Shown here: in pieces, positions 1-4,666 of the stretch
Layout: the number at the start of each line of letters is the position of its first letter
Position numbering within the stretch: position 1 is the first letter of the stretch
NCBI GenBank assembly: GCA_900540095.1
Contig: UQEO01000108.1
Location: 1-5,255, forward strand
Source: an uncultured Collinsella sp.
GTDB taxonomy: Bacteria > Actinomycetota > Coriobacteriia > Coriobacteriales > Coriobacteriaceae
Length of the DNA: 5,255 nt
Reading direction: 5' to 3'
Made by a program: the position numbers and the translations under genes
Notes under the pieces: model-generated
What the model saw: only the letters and a program-made list of their open reading frames with translations
Told to the model about the DNA's origin: nothing
Databases searched by the model: none

Positions 1-440
1 CAACTCGGTGTGGGGGCTCGGGCGCCTCGGGGCTTGTAGCCGCAGCGTTTAGAAAGATAGTCGCGGATCTCGCCCGGCACGCAGCCAAGAGCGGGCACGA
101 TGGCGAGTGCGTTGGCGTTGGCCGTGTCGATGGCAATGTGCCCGGCTTCGTTGGGCGCGTGCGCGATGGCGATGCTCTCGTCGTTATCGGCTCGATAGGG
201 AATGCCGAAGGCCGCGACCGAGGTCTCTTTGTGACACTTCCAGCACTCGCGCTTGCCCAGTACAAGATATATATACGGCGCTGAGGGGTCGGATCGGTCA
301 ACACCGGGCAGCCACTCGGCAAAGGGCTCGGGGTTGACGCCGCTGGGTACATACCAGATCTTCTTGGTCCGGTCCCATTTGGCGCCCAACGCCTTGGCTT
401 CTTCTTTGTGCGAAAAGGGAACATCGAGCTCGGTGCGCAT
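1..440 (-). CDS. DUF5710-domain small protein with CxxC motif, partial (C-terminus off window)
   Basis: Read on the minus strand from ATG at 440, the frame stays open for 146 codons to the window edge with no stop, so the C-terminus is missing. Residues about 2-46 match the DUF5710 pattern: a short beta start (LDVPF), then EEAKALGAKWD, then KKIWYVPSGV and a closing WLPG. This is a small module seen in many uncharacterised bacterial proteins and in some plasmid or primase-like proteins. Beyond it, C66-W-K-C69 followed by H70, and later C120 and C133-G, suggest half or more of a zinc-ribbon-like site; metal binding is inferred. The start is well supported by AAGGAG at 446-451 with a 5-nt spacer. 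No TM segment or signal peptide is visible. It lies downstream of tRNA-Val on the same strand, but the tRNA terminator separates them, so it needs its own promoter, which I could not identify. The molecular function is unknown. Confidence 0.82.
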   Translation of the reverse strand, partial: MRTELDVPFSHKEEAKALGAKWDRTKKIWYVPSGVNPEPFAEWLPGVDRSDPSAPYIYLVLGKRECWKCHKETSVAAFGIPYRADNDESIAIAHAPNEAGHIAIDTANANALAIVPALGCVPGEIRDYLSKRCGYKPRGARAPTPS

Positions 441-445
441 GGTGG

Positions 446-451
446 CTCCTT
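446..451 (-). promoter_or_regulatory. Shine-Dalgarno of the DUF5710 gene
   Basis: On the minus strand AAGGAG sits 5 nt before the ATG at 440. This decides the start of a gene whose other end is not visible. Confidence 0.8.
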
Positions 452-536
452 GGTGCTGCAGGTGTAAGTGGCTCAAGGATACCGCAGGGTGTGGACGTTG
501 TGGCGTTTTGCCGAGAAGTTGCGGTGCGGATGGGTT

Positions 537-554
537 CGAGACGTGTTGGTCTCG
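537..554. repeat. Short inverted repeat CGAGAC / GTCTCG
   Basis: Perfect 6-bp arms at 537-542 and 549-554 are separated by 6 nt (GTGTTG). No T-tract follows on either strand, so it is not a terminator. It lies about 100 bp upstream of the DUF5710 start and could be an operator or chance. Confidence 0.3.
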
Positions 555-582
555 GCCTCGGTGACTATTGGGGCGGTTTTGA

Positions 583-598
583 TTGACTGTGGAGTCAA
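583..598. repeat. Compact inverted repeat TTGACT-GTGG-AGTCAA
   Basis: Perfect 6-bp arms at 583-588 and 593-598 flank a 4-nt centre. The minus-strand arm TTGACT resembles a -35 box, but no -10 is found at the right distance. It lies 143 bp upstream of the DUF5710 start. An operator or a small hairpin is possible; no function is shown. Confidence 0.35.
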
Positions 599-689
599 CC
601 GGGATAGGCACTTGGGTCGCTGACGCGGTTCTGTGCATGGGCAGGGTGGTTGTTTGGGCGGTTGGAGCAGCCAGCTGATTTGGCGACAT

Positions 690-726
690 AAAACAAAACA
701 GCCCAGAGGACATAGCCTCTGAGCTG
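690..726 (-). terminator. Rho-independent terminator of tRNA-Val
   Basis: Read on the minus strand, CAGCTCAGAGG (726-716) pairs with CCTCTGGGCTG (709-699) in an 11-bp stem with one U-G wobble and a 6-nt loop. The run TTTTGTTT follows at 698-691. It begins about 9 nt past the tRNA CCA end, which fits a monocistronic tRNA transcript. Confidence 0.9.
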
Positions 727-734
727 CGAACATT

Positions 735-809
735 TGGTGGGCGTTAGAAGATTTGAACTTCTGACCTCTTCCGTGTCAGGGAAGCGCTCTCCCCCTGAGC
801 TAAACGCCC
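735..809 (-). tRNA. tRNA-Val (anticodon GAC)
   Basis: This is a complete 75-nt tRNA on the minus strand. The acceptor stem GGGCGTT/AACGCCC is fully paired, with T8-A9 and a D stem GCTC/GAGC. The anticodon stem CTTCC/GGAAG carries the loop CTGACAC, which gives anticodon GAC for GUC valine codons (T33 present). A 5-nt variable loop follows, then T stem AGAAG/CTTCT with loop TTCAAAT, discriminator A and an encoded CCA at 737-735. Its own promoter lies upstream and its own terminator downstream. No intron or mismatch is visible, so it should be functional. Confidence 0.97.
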
Positions 810-838
810 GATCAAGGGTGCGCAAGCGCGCAAGGGAT

Positions 839-867
839 AATATAACGGAGCCTGAACTCGGTGGCAA
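839..867 (-). promoter_or_regulatory. Sigma-70-type promoter of tRNA-Val
   Basis: On the minus strand, TTGCCA (867-862, 5/6 match to TTGACA) is followed by a 17-bp spacer and TATATT (844-839, 5/6 match to TATAAT). Transcription would start near 832, giving a leader of about 23 nt before the tRNA 5' end at 809. That leader is removed by RNase P in known tRNA maturation. Confidence 0.82.
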
Positions 868-871
868 GAAC

Positions 872-883
872 ATTTTTAAAAAT
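872..883 (-). promoter_or_regulatory. AT-rich UP-element-like block upstream of tRNA promoter
   Basis: The 12-bp perfect palindrome ATTTTTAAAAAT spans about -40 to -51 relative to the predicted tRNA start. That is where UP elements contact the RNA polymerase alpha C-terminal domain in stable-RNA promoters. It stands out against GC-rich surroundings. The position is observed; the function is inferred. Confidence 0.45.
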
Positions 884-1006
884 CGCTTACATTGTGGAAT
901 TCGGGGGCTTTGTCATATCCATTTCAAAAGAGCCTGCTGCCGCGATTTGGCTGTCGCATAATGCAAGGCCATTGCGGTATCGAGCTATGGAAAGACGCCT
1001 GCGGAA

Positions 1007-1029
1007 TTGTCCTACCGATAAGCGGACAA
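1007..1029. promoter_or_regulatory. Candidate operator: TTGTCC-N11-GGACAA inverted repeat
   Basis: Perfect 6-bp arms at 1007-1012 and 1024-1029 are separated by 11 nt, centred about 80 bp upstream of the transporter ATG. No T-run follows, so it is not a terminator. The size and symmetry would suit a dimeric repressor, but no regulator gene is in the window and six-base arms can occur by chance. Confidence 0.3.
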
Positions 1030-1090
1030 GCCTCCAGCTGGTGACTTCGCCGTGGTAAGGTAAGCCGAATTGTTTCTAGGCTGTTTCGGG

Positions 1091-1094
1091 GGAG
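1091..1094 (+). promoter_or_regulatory. Shine-Dalgarno of the EamA gene
   Basis: GGAG inside a GGGGGAG run lies 4 nt before ATG 1099. The spacing is short but usable. It favours this start over the in-frame ATG at 1150, which has no comparable purine run before it. Confidence 0.6.
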
Positions 1095-1098
1095 TGGA

Positions 1099-2121
1099 AT
1101 GAGCAAAGAGTGTGTCGAGCAGGTCGAAGGCACAGGGGCTTCGGTGCCGATGACCGATATATCGAACATTGATGTGCTCGAGGGAACCGACGAGCTCAGC
1201 CGCAACACCCGTCGCGCCTGGCGCGAGCGCCTTAACGATGCGTCGTCGCGCAAGATGATCACGGGCGTCTTGGCTACGCTGGTGGGCGGTTCGTTTTGGG
1301 GCTTCTCGGGCACCAGCGCGAGCTTTCTGTTCGATATCTACCACGTCGACACCTTGTGGCTTATGAGCGTGCGTCAGATTCTCGCCGGCCTGCTCTTTAT
1401 GGCCGTGGTTGTTACGCGCGACCGCGAGCGCCTGATTAAGCTCTGGACCACACCCGCCGATCGCAAGCAGCTGCTGCTCTTTACCGCCTTTGGCCTGCTG
1501 TTCAACCAGTTTTGCTATCTTTCGGCCGTGCGCCTGACGAACGCCGGAACCGCGACGGTGCTCCAGTGCCTGCAGCTCGTTATCATCATGGGCTACGCCT
1601 GCGTGACCGATCGCCGCATGCCGCGTACTCGCGAAGTCATCGGCATTGGCCTGGCTCTGGGTGGAACCTTTTTAATCGCCACCGGCGGCGACCCCACCAG
1701 CCTGAATATCTCGCCGCTTGGCCTGGCAGCAGGTCTTATGTGTGCGGTCAGCGCCGCGTGTATGGCGGTGATCCCCGCCAAGATCCTGCCCGAATACGGC
1801 AGCCCCATCGTCACGGGCTCGGCAATGCTCACGGCGGGCGTGGTCTCGTGCGTCTTCGTGCAGCCCTGGGCGCATATGCCGGCGCTCGACGCTGCCGGCA
1901 TCGAGGCGCTCGCGGTGTTCGTGGTTATCGGCTCGTTTTTTGCTTACATGCTTTATATGCAGGGCGTTAAGGACATCGGCTCGGTGCGCGCGAGCCTCAT
2001 CGGAACTGTGGAGCCGGTTTCGGCGACCATCACCAGCGCCGTTATGCTGGGGACGGTGTTTTTGCCGACCGACCTTATCGGCTTTGTCATGATCATCGTG
2101 ATGATGTTCCTCACGGTGTAG
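1099..2121 (+). CDS. EamA/DMT-family inner-membrane transporter (10 TM)
   Basis: The 340-residue product has two related halves typical of the drug/metabolite transporter superfamily (EamA repeats at about 54-195 and 205-340). Predicted membrane segments lie near 53-73, 85-105, 123-142, 147-169, 178-195, 205-225, 236-254, 266-286, 294-318 and 325-340. Family-like signatures are LTNAGTATVLQCLQ in the first repeat and GTVEPVSATITSAVMLGT in the second. Members export or import small metabolites such as amino acids; the substrate cannot be read from sequence. The N-terminus is odd: about 52 polar residues, including the charged stretch SRNTRRAWRERL, precede TM1, where the family usually has about 10. 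M18 and M53 are alternative starts, but M1 has the best ribosome site. The protein ends directly after TM10. It looks monocistronic: 149 bp and a weak hairpin separate it from the next gene. Confidence 0.9.
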   Translation: MSKECVEQVEGTGASVPMTDISNIDVLEGTDELSRNTRRAWRERLNDASSRKMITGVLATLVGGSFWGFSGTSASFLFDIYHVDTLWLMSVRQILAGLLFMAVVVTRDRERLIKLWTTPADRKQLLLFTAFGLLFNQFCYLSAVRLTNAGTATVLQCLQLVIIMGYACVTDRRMPRTREVIGIGLALGGTFLIATGGDPTSLNISPLGLAAGLMCAVSAACMAVIPAKILPEYGSPIVTGSAMLTAGVVSCVFVQPWAHMPALDAAGIEALAVFVVIGSFFAYMLYMQGVKDIGSVRASLIGTVEPVSATITSAVMLGTVFLPTDLIGFVMIIVMMFLTV

Positions 2122-2212
2122 CTAGCGCCGCCGCCAAGACAGAAAAGGTGTTGTGCCGCATTTTCGCCAATTGATGTCCGTGTCTGGAGTTTAGCTGTCG
2201 ATGCTCAAAATG

Positions 2213-2240
2213 CCATAAACTAGTAACGTTATGGACTTTT
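2213..2240 (+). terminator. Weak hairpin plus T-run after the EamA gene (possible terminator)
   Basis: CCATAAAC (2213-2220) can pair with GTTATGG (2228-2234) in a 7-bp stem with one bulged A and a 7-nt loop, followed by ACTTTTT. The stem is AU-rich and thus weak compared with the other two terminators in this window. It lies 91 bp past the transporter stop and only 36 bp before the next ATG. It could equally overlap promoter or leader sequence of the DUF4012 gene. Confidence 0.35.
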
Positions 2241-2258
2241 TCATTGCGACTCAATTGC

Positions 2259-2263
2259 GAGGA
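2259..2263 (+). promoter_or_regulatory. Shine-Dalgarno fixing the DUF4012 gene start
   Basis: GAGGA lies 7 nt before ATG 2271. It rules in favour of that ATG over the in-frame TTG at 2244, which has only a T-rich stretch upstream and would translate across this site. Confidence 0.75.
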
Positions 2264-2270
2264 TTTCTTT

Positions 2271-4583
2271 ATGGCTGGTAATCACTTTAAGGGCAGCGAT
2301 AGCGGCCGTCCTGCAGTTCCGCCGCGTCCGAACGGGGCTGGTAAGGCCGGCACGCCGGGCGACGCTGGACAGGGCGGCTCCGGTAAGCGCGTGTCCCCGG
2401 GCGAGACGGCGATGTTTACCGCTCTGTACGAGCAGTCTCAAAAGGCAAAAAAGACCGGCCGTGCAAGAGGGAATGTCTTTGCGGGCGGTGCAACCTCCGC
2501 GTCGCAGCCGAGCGGGGCTCCTTCGGTACCTGCGAACAACGCAGGTGCTGCCAACGCCGCGAATGCCGCCGGCAACGTTAATGCCGGCAAGGCCGACAAC
2601 AATACTCCCTCTGCCGGTGGCGCGGGGCTTACGGGTAACCTTGGCACGATCTACACCGGCGCCTCCGAGACTGGCACGTTCGCCCGCCTGGATGATAGCG
2701 GTGCCGAGTTTGCGGGCTCGGGTTCCAAGGAAGATTATTACGATTTTGGCTTGAACTACGGTAGCGACGCTTCGTCGAGTTCGACCTCTGACGGTCTGGT
2801 CCGTCATCGCCATCGCAAGGGCGAGCGCAAAAAGCGTCACACCGGCGCCATTATTGCCGCTGTAGTCGCGGTGCTTCTCGTTGCGCTTGGCGCAAGCGGC
2901 TTTATGCTGCTTAACTCGGCAAAGACCGTAAAGAGCGAAGCGAAGGAGGCTGTCGAGATCGTCGGTGGCCTTAAGGACAAGGTCACGTCGGGCGATTTTT
3001 CGACGCTGCCTGACGACGCGAAGAAGATCGATGAGCTCTGTAACAGCATGAAGGCGAAGACCTCGAGCCCGCTGTGGGCGGCGGCTTCGTTTATCCCGGT
3101 GTATGGCAGCGATATCAATGCGGCCCGCACCATGATTGACGCCCTGTCCGATGTCTCGAGCAATGCGCTGGTTCCCATGGCCGACAACCTCTCGCAGGCT
3201 ACGCCCGGCAAGCTGTTCCAGGACGGCATGATTAACGTGTCCGCGCTACAGGCGGTCGCCGATTCGCTTTCCAATAGCTCGAAGGTGTTCAAGAGCGCCA
3301 ACGAGAAGGTCCAGGGCATTGGCGATACTCATATTTCCCAGGTGACCGAGCTGGTCGATAAGGCCAAGGACGGCTTTGCCACCCTCAACGGCGCGGTTGA
3401 CGCGGCGGAGAAGGTCGCCCCCGTCCTTCCCCAGATGCTCGGCGCCAACGGCCAGACGCGCAACTACCTTATGTACGCCATGAACAACGTCGAGATTCGT
3501 GCCTGCGGCGGCTTTGGCGGTTCGCAGGGCCTGATTTCGGTCACCGACGGTCAGATGTCGATTGGCGAGTTTGTTCCCCGCATTGGACTCAGCGAGGATG
3601 AGGCGGTCGAGAGCGTCGACGAAGAGGATGAGGCGCTGTTCGGCAACCACAGCAACCTGTACAACTCGGGCAATACCTATTCGCCTGATTGGCCCCGCAA
3701 CTCGCAGCGTGTCGCCGCGCTGTGGAAGTCCCAGTATGGACAGGACGTTGATGGCGTCATCGGTATCGACCCGGTGTTCCTGCAGTATCTGCTGGGCCTG
3801 GTCGGTAACGTGTCACTGCCCGACGGAACGGTTGTCGACGGCACCAACGCCGCAAAGGTCCTCATGCACGATGTGTACTGGAACTATCCGGTCGAGGAGT
3901 CGGACGGCATCTTTGCATCCGTCGCCAGCGCTGCCTTCGACAAGATCCTTGGCGGTATCGGCGATGTCGATGTTACGAAGCTTGTCAGCGCCGTTGAGCG
4001 CGGTGCCGAAGAGGGCCGCCTGATCGCGTGGATGAGAAACGATGATGAGCAGAATGCCATCAAAGAGACGGGCATTGACGCTTCGCTGCCCGATCCGGAT
4101 GATCCGAGTGCCGATCCCGTTGCCGGCGTTTACTTTAACAACCTGAGCTTCTCCAAGCTCGACTGGTATCTGAACGCCGACACTCAGATTGGTCAGGGCG
4201 TGAAGAACGGCGACGGCACGTGCTCCTATCGCATCACCGTTACCCTGACGAACATCATGACGCAGGAGGAGGCTGGCAAGCTGCCCGACTACGTTGCGGC
4301 GAGCGCACCCGATGCCGCGCGTGACGACGAGCGTCTGAATGTCTCGTTGTTTGCCCCGACGGGCGGCAACATTACTGATCTGACCGTCGAGGGCACCCAG
4401 TTTGGTCTTGGCGCCGCTACGTGGCATGGAATCCCCTTCTATTCGGGCACCGTTGACCTGCATGCTGGCGAGACGACGACGATCACGTATACGCTGACCA
4501 CGTCGGCCGAGGCGGGGGACAAGCCGCTTACGCTGCGTCAGACTCCTACATGCCAGGCGGCTCGCGACAGCGCGTCGGCGTAG
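2271..4583 (+). CDS. DUF4012-domain single-pass membrane protein
   Basis: The 770-residue protein has four parts. Residues 1-177 are a polar, probably disordered cytoplasmic segment rich in Gly, Ala, Asn, Ser and Pro (Ala/Asn-rich at 85-110, acidic/Tyr patch EDYYDFGLNY at 154-163). Residues 178-190 are a basic stretch (RHRHRKGERKKRH). Residues 191-214 form one TM helix. About 550 extracellular residues follow, by the positive-inside rule. Roughly 215-380 are helical and Ser/Ala/Asp-rich. The DUF4012 core starts near 383 with LPQMLG, then NYLMYAMNNVEIRACGGFGGSQG (398-420), YSPDWPRNSQR (470-480) and VDGVIGIDP (493-501), all typical of the family. Residues 650-760 look like a beta-rich C-terminal part. 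There is no cleavable signal peptide; the TM is an internal anchor. The biochemical role of the family is unknown, and members are often near envelope polysaccharide genes. glmM lies next downstream, beyond a terminator. Confidence 0.88.
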   Translation: MAGNHFKGSDSGRPAVPPRPNGAGKAGTPGDAGQGGSGKRVSPGETAMFTALYEQSQKAKKTGRARGNVFAGGATSASQPSGAPSVPANNAGAANAANAAGNVNAGKADNNTPSAGGAGLTGNLGTIYTGASETGTFARLDDSGAEFAGSGSKEDYYDFGLNYGSDASSSSTSDGLVRHRHRKGERKKRHTGAIIAAVVAVLLVALGASGFMLLNSAKTVKSEAKEAVEIVGGLKDKVTSGDFSTLPDDAKKIDELCNSMKAKTSSPLWAAASFIPVYGSDINAARTMIDALSDVSSNALVPMADNLSQATPGKLFQDGMINVSALQAVADSLSNSSKVFKSANEKVQGIGDTHISQVTELVDKAKDGFATLNGAVDAAEKVAPVLPQMLGANGQTRNYLMYAMNNVEIRACGGFGGSQGLISVTDGQMSIGEFVPRIGLSEDEAVESVDEEDEALFGNHSNLYNSGNTYSPDWPRNSQRVAALWKSQYGQDVDGVIGIDPVFLQYLLGLVGNVSLPDGTVVDGTNAAKVLMHDVYWNYPVEESDGIFASVASAAFDKILGGIGDVDVTKLVSAVERGAEEGRLIAWMRNDDEQNAIKETGIDASLPDPDDPSADPVAGVYFNNLSFSKLDWYLNADTQIGQGVKNGDGTCSYRITVTLTNIMTQEEAGKLPDYVAASAPDAARDDERLNVSLFAPTGGNITDLTVEGTQFGLGAATWHGIPFYSGTVDLHAGETTTITYTLTTSAEAGDKPLTLRQTPTCQAARDSASA

Positions 4584-4620
4584 GGTTTTTCTGGTAGCGC
4601 AGATAATCGAGTACCATTTT

Positions 4621-4655
4621 GGGGCGGACAGGCAATCTGTTCGCCCCTATTTTGT
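4621..4655 (+). terminator. Rho-independent terminator between DUF4012 gene and glmM
   Basis: GGGGCGGACAG (4621-4631) pairs with CTGTTCGCCCC (4637-4647) in an 11-bp stem with one G-U wobble and a 5-nt loop, followed by TATTTTGT. It ends the DUF4012 transcript 38 bp after its stop. The tail runs directly into the glmM Shine-Dalgarno, so any transcript reaching glmM must pass through this hairpin. Confidence 0.88.
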
Positions 4656-4661
4656 AAGGAG
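4656..4661 (+). promoter_or_regulatory. Shine-Dalgarno of glmM, abutting the terminator tail
   Basis: AAGGAG lies 5 nt before ATG 4667 and starts right after the T-rich tail of the terminator hairpin. It fixes the glmM start, and its position leaves no room for a promoter between hairpin and gene. Confidence 0.85.
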
Positions 4662-4666
4662 AGCGC

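Larger units (their letters stand above)
441..689. other. Intergenic gap between DUF5710 gene and tRNA terminator; no gene seen
   Basis: Apart from the Shine-Dalgarno and two short inverted repeats listed separately, I see no gene here. Frames that cross the gap (for example minus-strand 473-733) run through the tRNA terminator, have no Shine-Dalgarno and show no recognisable protein pattern. A minus-strand promoter for the DUF5710 gene should lie here. The best -10-like box is TATCCT (476-481 on the minus strand), but it has no convincing -35 at 16-18 bp, so I do not call it. Confidence 0.6.
884..1098. other. Divergent intergenic region tRNA-Val / EamA gene
   Basis: This stretch separates the leftward tRNA promoter from the rightward transporter gene. 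It should contain the transporter promoter, but no -35/-10 pair of good quality is visible. CATAAT at 957-962 is a reasonable -10 but lacks a -35 at 16-18 bp. It holds the 1007-1029 inverted repeat and the transporter Shine-Dalgarno. No small gene or known riboswitch fold was recognised. Confidence 0.5.

Noticed and set aside
107..564. Plus-strand open frames at 107-337 and 253-564
   Set aside because: They lie antisense to the DUF5710 gene, are Arg/Cys-rich in an unnatural way, and lack a ribosome site. The minus-strand frame has a clear domain and Shine-Dalgarno.
473..873. Minus-strand open frames at 473-733 and 595-873
   Set aside because: They run through the tRNA terminator and, for the second, the tRNA-Val gene and its promoter. 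Neither shows a protein pattern or a ribosome site.
734..1058. Plus-strand open frames at 734-961 and 861-1058
   Set aside because: The first is antisense to the tRNA and its promoter; the second covers the intergenic gap. No Shine-Dalgarno and no recognisable protein features.
924..1344. Minus-strand open frames at 924-1313 and 1012-1344
   Set aside because: Shadows of the GC-rich transporter gene extended into the gap; no ribosome site or domain.
1512..1970. 152-codon plus-strand frame inside the transporter gene
   Set aside because: Arg/His-rich out-of-frame reading of a coding region with a clear membrane protein in the main frame.
2244..2270. Upstream in-frame TTG start for the DUF4012 gene
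   Set aside because: It would start before the GAGGA site that serves ATG 2271, has no ribosome site of its own, and adds residues unlike the rest of the N-terminus.
2241..2840. 199-codon minus-strand frame opposite the DUF4012 N-terminus
   Set aside because: Produced by Ala/Gly/Asn-rich codons on the other strand; no start signal and no family resemblance.
3813..4463. 216-codon minus-strand frame opposite the DUF4012 C-terminal part
   Set aside because: An antisense frame expected from strong third-position GC bias; it has no ribosome site and overlaps conserved family motifs in the sense frame.
4584..4666. glmS-type ribozyme or sugar riboswitch before glmM
   Set aside because: The gap is only 83 bp, and apart from the simple terminator hairpin there is no pseudoknot or multi-stem structure of such elements.
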